Part shown: positions 18,844 to 29,100 of the stretch, piece by piece
Position numbering within the stretch: position 1 is the first letter of the stretch
How the letters are laid out: each line of letters starts with the position of its first letter
Origin: Thiomicrorhabdus sp.
GTDB lineage: Bacteria > Pseudomonadota > Gammaproteobacteria > Thiomicrospirales > Thiomicrospiraceae
Direction of reading: 5' to 3'
NCBI RefSeq assembly: GCF_963677875.1
Contig: NZ_OY782566.1
Coordinates: 1 to 64,000 of the forward strand
Length of the DNA: 64,000 bases
Notes under the pieces: model-generated
Seen by the model: the letters and a program-made list of their open reading frames with translations, nothing else
Databases searched by the model: none
What the model was told of the DNA's origin: nothing
Made by a program: the position numbers and the translations under genes

Positions 18844-20253
18844 TTACACTACATCCTGCACAAAGTTAAATAACTCTTCTTTCAACTGGTAACCGAAAGA
18901 CTCGCATTTTTTACCGCATTTCGGCCGAATTCCGACCGCTTAAAACGATTGATAATTACGCCGGTTATCGGATCAGGGGTGGACTCGAAGACAAACAATT
19001 CCTGCAAAATCACATTCTCGTTTTCGACGCCGATCACTTCAGTGACCGATTCGACACGCCGTTTCCCATCTTTACCGCGCTTGACAAAAATAATCAGGTC
19101 GATGGCACTGGCAATCTGCTTGCGGATCGATTCCGCCGGAATATCCACCCGCTGAGGTTGATCATCAATTCCAGACGGGCTATGCAATCGCGCGGGCTGT
19201 TGGCGTGCAATGTTGCCAGTGAACCTTCATGCCCGGTATTCATCGCCTGTAACATATCCAGAACTTCACCACCGCGCACTTCCCCGAGAACAATACGGTC
19301 GGGGCGCATCCGCAGCGCATTTTTCAACAGCTCGCGCTGGGTCACTTCGCCCACCCCTTCCGCGTTCGGCGGACGGGTTTCAAGACGAACGACATGCGGT
19401 TGCTGCATTCTCAGCTCGGCACTGTCTTCGATGGTAACGGTTCGTTCCCCTTCAGGAATCAGACCGGAAAGCATGTTCAACGTGGTGGTTTTCCGGAGCC
19501 GGTTCCCCCGCAAACCAAAATATTCATCCCGGACTTAACCGCGACATCGAGGAATTGAAACATCTGCTCGGTCATGGAGCCGAAAGTAATCAGATCCTTG
19601 GCACGCAAATGCTGCTCCGGAAAGCGACGGATCGAAACACTGATGCCATCAACGGCCAAAGGCGGAATAATAATATTGATCCGCGAACCGTCCGGCAGAC
19701 GCGCATCTACCAATGGCGACGATTCATCGACCCGGCGTCCGGTGGTATAAAGCATCCGATCAACTTTGTTGCGCAAATGTTCTTCACTGATAAAGCTGAC
19801 ATCCGTCAGCTCCAGTTGCCCGCCTCGTTCAACATAAATCTGGTTATAGCCGTTAATCAAGATATCCGATACCGTCGGGTCGGCGAGCAATGGCTCAATC
19901 GGCCCCAAACCGTAAATTTCATCCAGTAATTCGATCCCCAGCTGACGGACTTCCAGCTCCGACAGCGGATAACCGATTTCAGCGCATTCTCGCGAACCAG
20001 TCCTTCCAGACGCGGTCTTAATTCCTGGCGCGTTTCCTGACTGTTCGCCTGATAGAAAGCTTCATCCTCAGCGCTTTTTTCTGACAACGGCTTTTAATCT
20101 CCATAAACGTCGAGTTTTTTCCCAGACTCGCCGCCCGCAAACTTTCTGCGGTATGTTTGATCTTAGCCTCGCCTTCCGCATCGGCTTCCGGGGTATTCTC
20201 GAAGACACTTTCACCCGTTGTTCCGCTCTGCGCAGTCGTTCTCGAATACTCAT
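18844..20253 (-). pseudogene. tadA: TadA/CpaF pilus ATPase, six frame breaks
   Basis: Secretion ATPase that powers Flp pilus assembly. Consecutive family segments lie in shifting frames: an acidic N-terminal region, RQELRPRLEGLVREN, GPIEPLLADPTVSDILING, RRVDESSPLVDARLPDGSRIN, the Walker A (GGTGSGKTTTLN after repair), [12 protein letters not shown], the Asp box [26 protein letters not shown] and a C-terminal [12 protein letters not shown]. Six single-base losses explain all shifts, near 20214, 20084, 19977, 19490, 19149 and 18926. The repaired length is 471 residues, normal for TadA. The two most N-terminal repairs are the least certain. Confidence 0.8.
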
Positions 20254-20265
20254 CGCCTCTACCTT

Positions 20266-21520
20266 TTATACTGCCGCTTTCTCTTTCTCGCCTGCGGATT
20301 CCAACAAACGCTTGGTCGGCATTTTATCCAAAAGCTGCTTAAACATACCTCTGGCCTGTCTGGTAAATACCGGTTCCTTGTCCACTTCCAGCTTGACACT
20401 GCCGTTATGCAACATATTGGCAATGTTCCACAACTGCTTGTTCACCACCGATTCCGGTTTATAAAGCGAAATCAACTTGCCCTCCTTCAAGGAGTTGTTG
20501 AAGCCTTCATAATCGTTGGCCACCTTGGCGACGACGTCCACATCGAAAGACTCGACGACATCGTCCAGCATATGATCATCCTGACTGGTGCTGCGGTTGA
20601 CGATCAACTTGATGGTTTCACGCAAATACCCCAGTTTCTGCGTCAGCTGCAAAGCGGTGTTCACCGCACGGAACGACGACAGTGACGGCTCCGCAACCAA
20701 AACGATATTGTCGGATTCGTCGAGACAACTCAGAGTGATATCCGATAAGTCGCTGGCGCAATCAATGACCACATGGTCGTAATAACGGCGCAATGCCTGA
20801 ATAATCGTCTTAATCAAATCGCCGGTGATGCTCTCTAACTCACTGACCTCGGTCGGCAAACTGAGAATATACAACCCGGATTCATGTCTGCTCAGAGATT
20901 TATAAATCAGGTTTTCGTCAAACCGTTTCAGGTTATACACAAAGTCGGTCAACGAGTACAGGCGCCGTCCTTCCATATTCAAATAGAGCGCTCGTGTCAC
21001 CGAGAGGGACATTCAGATCGACCAAAACCGTGCGCCCCTTGGTAATTTCTGTCAGATTTGCCGCGATATTGGTGGCAATTGCCGTACAGCCGACCCCGCC
21101 TTTCAAACTGAAAAAGCTGGAGATGATTCCATTTTTCCCTTGTCTGCGACGATCCTGCATATGCAGAATCGACAGAATCTGGAAAACTTCATCCGGACAT
21201 TCGACAAATCCCTGAACGCCCTGATGGCTGGCGGCAATAATGAAATCGGCGTTTTTTTCCTTAAGAAGGATATAAATCGCGACCCCTCTGGCCAGAGTCA
21301 AAATCTGATTGACTCTTTCCAATACATTGGCATCGTCGCCCTGATACTCCAGAAAAACCAGACCGACACTTTCCGGCCAGATATGCGGAACTTCATGCAT
21401 AACTTCCAAAGTATACTTCGACATGATGGCGAGATTGACCGCTTCCTGAAGATCCTTGTCTCCGCCGAAGTAAAGGCAAGGTTTTAGTGTTAGCGAGCCG
21501 GTTGATAACGCTGCACTCAT
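20266..21520 (-). pseudogene. tadZ: TadZ/CpaE-type localisation ATPase, one frame break
   Basis: ParA/MinD-like protein that places the Tad apparatus. An N-terminal receiver-like domain is followed by a deviant Walker A (SLKGGVGCTAIATN) and TVLVDLNVPLGD. The frame breaks near 20990-21000: the upstream frame runs into unrelated sequence, while the downstream frame continues ALYLNMEGRRLYSLTDFVYN. Either one surplus base or two missing bases would join them; the repaired protein has about 417 residues, usual for the family. The start ATG overlaps the rcpA stop by four bases. Confidence 0.82.
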
Positions 21521-23092
21521 TCTGGTTTCTCCAATCCTATTTTGTCGGATAACTCCGGCAAGACCACTTGGCCCTCCGGCAATAATTCAACCACTTTTCC
21601 TTCAAAGAACCCGTCAGCCGTGCTTGGACGATCCAAGTTTTCACCCGGAAGGCGAATCTTCGTACCTTTCTCGATCGGATCGACAAAGGTCGGTGTTACC
21701 AGAATCGCCAATTCCGACTGATTTTTCTCATATGTTGTCGAACGGAAAAGTGCCCCTATAATAGGGATATCGCCCAAAAGTGGAATTTTTGAGACCGAAC
21801 TGCTGAAATTATCCTGCAACAGGCCGCCAATCACGAAACTCTGCCCGGCTGCCAGCGTTACAGTTGTACTGGCACGTCTCGAACGGAAGCCGGGAACCGT
21901 GATGCTGCCGGTTGATTGACCCGCAGTTTCATCGATGTTGCTCACTTCAGGCGCCACTGTCATCTGAATTTCGCCGGAATCGGTAATCACCGGACTGAAC
22001 CGCAGGCGAACACCGAATTCCTTATATTTCACGGTAATCGCATCGGTATTTTGCGAAACCGGAATCGGCACTTCACCACCGACCAGAAATTCAGCGGTTT
22101 CACCGGCTTGAACAATCAATTCCGGCTTGGCCAAAACACGAGCCAGCTGATTCCCTTCCATAATCGACAGCAAACCGAACAGATCTTCACCGGCCGGGTT
22201 GAAACCGATCTGGAAAGCATCGCTGTGCGCTGTCGAAACATTTTCCAAGACATTACTGAGAACTCCCAACAGGCTGTTGGCCGTTCCAGGCGTTGTTATT
22301 CCGACACGCTGATTCGAATCCCGTAGAACGAAACCGCTTTTAAACGGATTGCCCTTAACCACTTCGGCGATGCGCACCGACAGTTTGACTCTTTGAGGCC
22401 CACTGATGTGAATCATATTGACCACACTCAACCCCAAAGCGGAAATCACCGATTGAATACGTTTTTTCTGCGCTTTATTCGGAACATCTCCCGTCAAAAT
22501 CACCATATAGTCACCGGCCAGAGGCTGCACATTCAGAGAACCACTGGAGGTTTCCGATTGCAATACCTGCGAATCCTGACGCCCAAGGACTTCTCCGGAA
22601 GCATCACCATCGACCTGATTACCGATCGCATCCACCTCTCGACGCACTGAAGAACTCGAGTTCACCCAGATTCGTTTCAATTTATAGGCAACCGTTTTCT
22701 GAGGGTTTAAATCCTGCAACAGGTTATTCAGCGTCTCTTCGATCTGCAGACGTCGAGTCTGATCGGCTAACACTCTTACAGAAAACAGCTTGGCCTTAGT
22801 CCGAGTTTTTCGGCGTCAGCATCAGCTGCGTTTTCCCGGCGGCTTTCCCCGTCAATAGCAGCTCATTCTTATTCAGCACCTTCAAGGTTGCGATGGACGG
22901 GCTGGCGATCATCGCCCGTGTGATCCGGTAATCCAATTTGATAATCTGACTTTCGCCTTCTTTGACCGTATAGCTCTCAGCCATCGCTGAAGCTGAGATT
23001 GGAAAAGCCGCCAGCACACCAACCATCAATAGCCCGCTGACCACGGCGCCGAACGCATGCAAACGCTTGTACACGAGTTGTTGTATTTTCAT
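21517..23092 (-). pseudogene. rcpA: RcpA/CpaC secretin, one frame break
   Basis: Outer-membrane secretin of the Flp pilus. A signal peptide (ending ISASAMA) and the N-terminal pilus-secretin domain (EGESQIIKLDYRITRAMIASP) read to KNSD, where a stop appears at about 22797. One surplus base there separates this from the C-terminal body, which holds BON-like and secretin domains with VPIPVSQN, VKYKEFGVRLRFSPVI and QSFVIGGLLQDNFSSSVSKIPLLGDIPIIGALF. Repaired length is 524 residues. It overlaps rcpC and tadZ by four bases on each side. Confidence 0.84.
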
Positions 23093-24027
23093 CTGACCAC
23101 CACCTTTTTCACTTCATCGCCTTCCAGCACTTCAATGGTGTGTCGAACCACTTTCGGTTTCACCGGCTTGATTTCGTCTGGCGACTGATTTGGATCTTTT
23201 AGCACGACTTTCTGCATATCACGGATGTCGACACCGCGCGAATTGACGACCTTGGCATCAGCCGAGCTGCGCAATGCCAGATGAACCTTCCCGACACTCA
23301 AAGCCAGAGCCAGGCGCTCTGCCTGCTCCACGTTTACGTTCAGAGCCACCATGGAAATCTTCTCGGCGGCTTCACTATCTTTGCCCGTCTTTTCACTGAC
23401 CGTTTCCCGTTTTTGCATGCGGTTATAACGCCCGACCGTCAAGACTTCGATATTCTGCAGAATATTGCGGCTAAGCACTTTGCTCTTGGCTCCATCCTTA
23501 ACTTCGAACACGCTGATCACATCCACATGATCCCCCGGATTCAAAATGCCAAGCAAACCACTTTCCGCAGTCACCTGAATGCGCATGGCCCGCATGCCGC
23601 CAGTCAACAGGGCTTCGACTTCACTGCTTCTTTGAGCTTTCGCATCCTTAGTGTCTTTGGCATCCGGATCCTGTGTACCGATCTTCGAAGTCAGAAGCCA
23701 TTCACCTTTGAACATTGCCTGCTGTGCTACGTGACCGACCGCCTGCTTGATGTCCCGCAGACTTCCGGCAACCTGAATACCTTCTTTCGGTACCTGTAAA
23801 ATGGTCAAATCGGTTTCAACCAGGCGTTCGCCGCGATGAATATCGCGATTCACCGCGACAATCGGCAGTAATTCCGGTTTTTGGACCACTGTTACCGTTT
23901 TAATGATTTCTTTACTTTCAACTTCGGAAACCCGTTTCTCAACGTAGCCGTACACCAGCACGACGGCCAGAACGGCAGCCAAAGCGGCAATCCCGTACAA
24001 TATAAAATCGCTGCGTAATATTTTCAT
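23089..24027 (-). CDS. rcpC: RcpC/CpaB Flp pilus assembly protein
   Basis: 312-residue protein with an N-terminal transmembrane helix (ILYGIAALAAVLAVVLVYGY) and the SAF/beta-clip domain of the CpaB family: PIVAVNRDIHRGERLVETDLTIL, MFKGEWLLTSKIG and the LGILNPGDHVDVISVFEV motif. It is periplasmic and works with the secretin. The ATG at 24027 is preferred over an upstream TTG because the family starts at this hydrophobic anchor. Frame intact, in contrast to the neighbouring genes. Confidence 0.9.
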   Translation of the reverse strand: MKILRSDFILYGIAALAAVLAVVLVYGYVEKRVSEVESKEIIKTVTVVQKPELLPIVAVNRDIHRGERLVETDLTILQVPKEGIQVAGSLRDIKQAVGHVAQQAMFKGEWLLTSKIGTQDPDAKDTKDAKAQRSSEVEALLTGGMRAMRIQVTAESGLLGILNPGDHVDVISVFEVKDGAKSKVLSRNILQNIEVLTVGRYNRMQKRETVSEKTGKDSEAAEKISMVALNVNVEQAERLALALSVGKVHLALRSSADAKVVNSRGVDIRDMQKVVLKDPNQSPDEIKPVKPKVVRHTIEVLEGDEVKKVVVR

Positions 24028-24042
24028 AACAATTAAAACCAA

Positions 24043-24221
24043 TCGTTAGAGAGTGAAAATTTGGTCTTTGACCCTGTTTGGATGCTCTTCGAATCGACGA
24101 AAGAGCGGTTACCCCGACACGAGGTGCTTTGAAGGTGGAGCAGGCTTTTACCTGATGTCACGAAGCCCTTTTGAATACGTATCGACGTATTAAAACCTGA
24201 TTGTCGATCCCTGAAAATTCA
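24043..24221 (-). other. tadE-rcpC spacer with two hairpins
   Basis: A 180-bp non-coding gap inside an otherwise tight operon. Two small dyads are visible: AATACG-tatcga-CGTATT (24173-24190) and CTCTTCG-aatcga-CGAAAGAG (24085-24105, one bulged base), both with ATCGA in the loop. It could be an RNA leader or processing site. No match to a riboswitch class that I know, and no prepilin peptidase gene is present here. Confidence 0.35.
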
Positions 24222-24722
24222 CTAAGAATTTGAGCAGGTATCTTTAATGCTAACGAGCGTGTCGACATTGATAATCAACAAACCACTCAAAAATTCCGGT
24301 AAAACGATCGGCACCGCTTCACCTTTAAAATTAATTCGGTAAATATCGAACCCTGAATCGTGGGTTTCGGTGATTGTGGTTTGCCCCGGATGACTGTCGG
24401 TCAGATTGACTGACAGCAGAGACAGATCCGCAAGAATCTTGGTATTGATTACCGATTCAATATCCGCTTTCAAACCAACTTTCCCGGAATTACAGCTGAC
24501 AAATAACGTATTGGCAGTTTCTCCCGGCTCCAGATTGGCTACTTCCTGGACTTCATTGCTGATCGTTGAATGGATATCGGTAATCGTGTCATTGACCACA
24601 AAACTATTGAGGCCGTAGCCGACGGCCTCAATAATAAATAACACCACCCCGATCAATAAGGGCAAAAAGTAAGCCGCTTCAATCATGACGGCACCTTTTT
24701 GCTTTTGTGGTTGCAGTGTCAT
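24222..24722 (-). CDS. tadE: TadE-like minor pilin
   Basis: 166-residue pseudopilin of the TadE family. A prepilin-like N-terminus KQKGAVMIEAAYFLPLLIGVVLFIIEA carries the Gly/Ala cleavage point, the +5 Glu and a hydrophobic helix. The rest is a periplasmic domain with a few cysteines. It lies between flp2 and rcpC on the minus strand. The frame is intact. Confidence 0.85.
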   Translation of the reverse strand: MTLQPQKQKGAVMIEAAYFLPLLIGVVLFIIEAVGYGLNSFVVNDTITDIHSTISNEVQEVANLEPGETANTLFVSCNSGKVGLKADIESVINTKILADLSLLSVNLTDSHPGQTTITETHDSGFDIYRINFKGEAVPIVLPEFLSGLLIINVDTLVSIKDTCSNS

Positions 24723-24778
24723 TTGTGATCCTTAAGAATTAACAAGAATTAACAGAATTAACGGTAAATACTATCTAC

Positions 24779-24964
24779 TTACGAAGTGGAAATGGTGTTA
24801 AAAGCCCGATTAAAAGTTTCTTTAATCGCTGTACCAAGAACCCCATTACCGCCATCGCCGAATAAAATAAAAGCAACAATTACCACTCCGGCAAGCATCA
24901 GGGCATACTCAAGCGTAGTTGCGCCCTTTGCCCGCTGCCGCCTTTTATCCAAAACGCTTCTCAA
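24779..24964 (-). CDS. Flp/Fap-type pilin, second copy
   Basis: 61-residue type IVb prepilin. The motif RAKGATTLEYALML shows the Gly cleavage site (residue 14), Glu at +5 and Tyr at +6 of the mature protein, followed by one hydrophobic helix. The only start in frame after an upstream stop is TTG at 24964, without a clear ribosome site, so translation may be coupled to flp1, which ends 15 bp upstream. It resembles flp1 but is diverged. It may be a minor pilin. Confidence 0.82.
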   Translation of the reverse strand: MRSVLDKRRQRAKGATTLEYALMLAGVVIVAFILFGDGGNGVLGTAIKETFNRAFNTISTS

Positions 24965-24979
24965 AAACTTAAAAATTTA

Positions 24980-25195
24980 TTAAGACCCAGACGGTGTCTC
25001 AACAGAGTTGATCGCATTATTTACTTTACCCGAAATAGCAGAACCAACGGTACCACCACCATTACCACCAAATAGCAGAGCGGCAACAATAGCAACACCG
25101 GCAATTACCAGAGCATACTCAATCATCGAAGCGCCTTTTTGCTTCTTGGCTTGTTTGGCTTTGACCATGCGCATAACTTTAGATTCATTCAACAT
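24980..25195 (-). CDS. flp: Flp pilin, first copy
   Basis: 71-residue type IVb prepilin, the likely major pilus subunit. A 21-residue basic leader ends KKQKG, and the mature protein begins ASMIEYALVIAGVAIV with the Flp-specific Glu-Tyr pair at +5/+6. Glycine-rich and short C-terminal parts follow. The start at 25195 is chosen because GGAGG lies just upstream; a longer frame from 25288 would lack this site. It is the first gene of the tad locus. Confidence 0.9.
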   Translation of the reverse strand: MLNESKVMRMVKAKQAKKQKGASMIEYALVIAGVAIVAALLFGGNGGGTVGSAISGKVNNAINSVETPSGS

Positions 25196-25224
25196 TACAT
25201 TCCCTCCGAAACTTAACAGAATAA

Positions 25225-25268
25225 AAGAGGGCGCCGAAGGCTTAACAGACAGGCTTCCCCACCCTCTT
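25225..25268 (-). promoter_or_regulatory. Stem-loop in flp leader
   Basis: AAGAGGG (minus strand) pairs with CCCTCTT across about 30 nt, with an inner GAAG/CTTC pair, and is followed by TTTT. It lies between the presumed promoter and the flp ribosome site. It could stabilise the pilin mRNA or act as an attenuator. Pairing is seen; function is not known. Confidence 0.45.
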
Positions 25269-25390
25269 GTGAATTTAAGTATAACCAAGCATCGCTTGTT
25301 TACATAGTATTTAACGTCCGAATCCTTGAAACCTAAATAAAAATTTAAAAAAATTTTCGATTTATTTTTCCAAGCTTCGAATCGTCCTCA

Positions 25391-25885
25391 TTACATCATC
25401 TCAAGATCGTCCTGGACGCTTTCAATTCCTGCGATCGCGCACGCTTCATCATCCATTCCATCCGGCGCACCACTGACGCCGACCGCACCATATAGTTTAC
25501 CGCCGGCCTGAATCGGAGAAGAACCTGCCATAAAGGCCAAACCTTCACCCATGGTCTGTAACGGACTGTTGGCACGACTGCCAAGTTGCGAACCTTTTAC
25601 ATTAAACATAACCGCTGTATAGGCTTTCTTTTTACTGATGCTCCAGGAAACCGGCGGAGCCATCGTATCGCGCATTTGAATTTGCGGAATCCCGTTGCGG
25701 TCGACCACTGTCACACTGATTGGAATGCCTTTTTCACGACAAGCCTTAATCGTGTTTTCGGCAATGGTTTTTGCGACATCAACATTCAATCTCGCAACAT
25801 TCACACTCATTGACTCTTCTGCGGATACCGGCAAAGACAGCAAACCGACCATACCGACCGCTAAAACTTTAAGTGCTTTTTTCAT
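25391..25885 (-). CDS. HbpS/GlcG-like secreted protein
   Basis: 164-residue protein of the GlcG/HbpS family (formerly DUF336), members of which bind haem or small ligands. A signal peptide (MKKALKVLAVGMVGLLSLPVSA) is followed by the family pattern: TIKACREKGIPISVTVVDRNG, AYTAVMFNVKGSQL, and GGKLYGAVGVSGAPDGMDDEACA. Start 25885 follows a perfect AGGAGG; an upstream in-frame ATG would lack it. Located between the pilus locus and the RND operon with its own transcription signals. The ligand is unknown. Confidence 0.85.
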   Translation of the reverse strand: MKKALKVLAVGMVGLLSLPVSAEESMSVNVARLNVDVAKTIAENTIKACREKGIPISVTVVDRNGIPQIQMRDTMAPPVSWSISKKKAYTAVMFNVKGSQLGSRANSPLQTMGEGLAFMAGSSPIQAGGKLYGAVGVSGAPDGMDDEACAIAGIESVQDDLEMM

Positions 25886-26037
25886 TTCAGAACCTCCTGA
25901 CTCGTTCATTTTCAACCAACAACTGTAATTTAAATTACAGCTTGCGCCAGTATAGCCTGATTTCCATCGGCCACCTTATTACAAACCTTTATCCACCAGC
26001 AAGCCGGCTTTATCAAAACAAATCATATGGTAGACAT

Positions 26038-26074
26038 AAAAAAAGCCGGGCATCTGAAAAGATACCCGGCTTTG
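26038..26074 (-). terminator. Intrinsic terminator of the RND operon
   Basis: GCCGGG-c-ATC-tgaaaa-GAT-a-CCCGGC forms a stem with one mismatch. On the minus strand it is followed by T7, just after the RND transporter stop. Confidence 0.85.
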
Positions 26075-26101
26075 ATAAAACAACTGAAAGATCAATGGTT
26101 T

Positions 26102-29100
26102 TTAAGCTTCGGCCTGTGCTGCCTTTCTGGCGAGCGCTTCCTGCTGTTTAACGCCTCCGTGCCATTGCCAGATATAGTAAAGCAACGGAATGACCAGCAG
26201 TGTCAGAACGGTTGACGACAGAGTACCGAAGATCAACGAAACCGCCAGACCGCCGAATACCGGATCGGTAATCATAATCATCGAACCGAACATAATCGCC
26301 AGCGCCGTCAACAGAATCGGACGGAAACGCACTTTCCCGGCTTCAATAACCGCCTCTTTAAGCGACTTGCCTTCAGCACGATATTCCAGAATGAAATCGA
26401 TCAGAAGCAGGGAGTTCCTGACCACGATTCCCGCCAGTGCAATCACCCCGATCATCGAAGTGGCGGTAAACGCCTGCCCGGTCAACCAATGCCCCGGGAA
26501 AACCCCGATCATCGTTAGAGGAATCGCCCCCATCACAATCACCGGCATCATAAAGGATTTATAGTAGCCGACCAGAATCAGGTAAATAAACACCAGCGCA
26601 ACGATGAAGGCACTCCCCATGTCGCGGAACACATCCAGAGTCAGGCGCATTTCCCCGCCCCACAACAAAGTATATTCCATGACATCATGCGGCTGTGCTT
26701 CGACAAAACCGAGGTTGGCGGTATGGAAAGTCACGCCGGTTTCCGGCAGAGTGACCTGATCCAGCATTTTATCCAGCGACAGCACTGCATACACCGGACT
26801 GGATTTCAACAGCTCGCCACCAATCATCACCATGCGGTGCTGATCACGCATAACAATCGGCTTGGCATGCGTCGATCGGTCGATCTTGGCAACTGCCGAC
26901 AAAGGAACCGCGCTGCCACTGCGCGATTGAATGCGCAATGCCAGCAACTGTTCAGGCGTCGTACGATCGGAACGCGGCAGGCGTACAATAATATTCACCG
27001 GCTCGCGAACATTATCCAAGTGCATATATCCCAACTCGTAACCGTTAATATAATCACGCAGCATTTTACTGACTTGCGCCGGAGCGACACCGAGCAGATT
27101 CGCCTGGTCACGATCGATATTAATTTCATAACTGACCTGATCGTCGGTAACCGAATCATCGATATTGATCAGACCGTAGACCTCACCAAATTTCTCGCGC
27201 ATTTCAATCGCAGCGGCACGCAGCTTGTCATAATCCGGCCCATACAGTTCGGCCATGATTTGCGTCGTCACCGGTGGCCCCGGAGGGGTTTCATACAATT
27301 TGACATTTGCCTGCGGGAAGTCTTTGCGAACTTTCGCCAAAGACTCGTTGAATCGGTTCACAATTTCATGCGACGAAACACTGCGTTGATGCTTATTAAC
27401 CAGATTCACGCGAATCTGGGCAAAATTACTTCCTTCTTTAATCAAATCGCCGCGAACCAGTGCCGCAAAATCGATAGGAGCATGGTCACCCAGATAAACA
27501 CTGTAATCCGTCACGAACGGCGTTTTAGACAGCAGGTCGCCAACATGGCGAACCACGCGATCGGTCGCTTCCAGAGCACTGCCTTCCGGCATGTCCACCT
27601 GAACAAGGAAAGTACTGGTGTTATCGTACGGTAACATCTTGACCTCGACACCCGCAGGATGCAGAGGATTATTCATACCGTCACCGCGAACGAATTGCAG
27701 CGCCGGCTGAATCATGGCTGCAATCAAGGCACCCAGCACCACAAACAGGAACAGGTTACGCTTGGTGCGACTTTCAATCAGTGGATTGATCGCTTTGACA
27801 TACAGCTTTTGCATCCAGTCTTCTTTTTCGACATGGTGCGCATGAATGCTTTCCCGATGCTGCATTTCCTTAATGGCTTTCTTGCCGAGGAAACGATAAG
27901 CCGCATAAGGCACCAGAATATAAGCCACAACCAGTGATGCGATCATCGCGACTGGCACATTAAACGGAATCGGTGCCATAAACGGCCCCATCATTCCGGT
28001 CACAAACAGCATCGGAATAAAGGCCAGAATAACCGCGATCGTCGCCACGTTGGTCGGGTTACCGATTTCATTGGTGGCGCGGATCAAAACCTCATCGAAT
28101 TTTTCCGGATCAAAGCCATCGTGGATATGCCGGTGGATATTCTCTATCACCACGATCGCGGCGTCTACCAGCAAACCGAGCGACAGAATCAGAGCGAATA
28201 AAGTGATCCGGTTAATCGTCTGATCGGCAATCAGGCCGACAAACAGCACCACAAACAGAATCAGCGGCACGGTCAGCGTCACAATGCTTGCTTCACGCCA
28301 ACCGAGGAAAAGCACCAGAATGATAATGACCGAACCGACAGCGATTCCAAGATGTTCCATCAACAGATTGACCGCAGCATTCGCTTTTTCGCCATCGTTA
28401 CGGGTAACGACCACATCAACATTGCTCGGCAAAACGCTCTTTTTCAACATCTCAAGCTTATCCAGAACCGCATTCGCAACATCAACCGCATTGGTTCCCG
28501 GTTTTTTCGCCAGAGCGATCGTTACCGCGGCCTGCTCGCCTTTATGCACCATCGTCGAATTCGGACCAAAACCGATCCGAGTATAGGCATCGCTCTCTTT
28601 CGGCCCATCGGTAATGGTTGCAATATCCTTCAGATAAATCGGGCTGCCCTGATCCATACCGATAATAATATTGCCGACTTCCTGAGCATTGCCAAGATAA
28701 CCGTTCACGCGAATCAGATGATTCTGGTTGTTATTGACCATGGTACCGACCGGCACGGAAACATTGTTCCCCAGCAGCATCTCGCTGATTTCGTCAAGAG
28801 ACAGGCCGGTCAAGGCAATTTTCCGCGCATCCAGCCAGACGTTGATCGCTCGTTCCTTACCACCGACCACGTCGGTAAAGGAGACTCCGGGAATATTCCG
28901 CAGATTTTCAACCAGTTTCAGTGAAACATCGCGCAGATCATAACCAGACAATTCCTTTGAAGTAATTGCCAAGGTCATAATCGGTACATCATCGACGTTG
29001 ATCGGTTTCACCAGTGGTTGCTGGGTATCCGGCGGCATCTTGTCAAGATTCTGCATCAGCTGGTTATAAACCTTAACCAGACTGTCGACCTGATTCTGAC

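Noticed and set aside
20068..20253. A separate 61-residue basic protein at the tadA start
   Set aside because: Only its first dozen codons belong to tadA; the rest is an out-of-frame reading of the acidic N-terminal region.
24043..24221. Cyclic-di-GMP (GEMM) riboswitch before rcpC
   Set aside because: The conserved CACAGGGCAAACC and GGGACGCAAAGCC-type blocks are absent on both strands.
26687..27634. A 315-residue plus-strand frame inside the RND pump gene
   Set aside because: Antisense shadow of the transporter; composition is His/Arg/Asn rich and no domain or ribosome site supports it.
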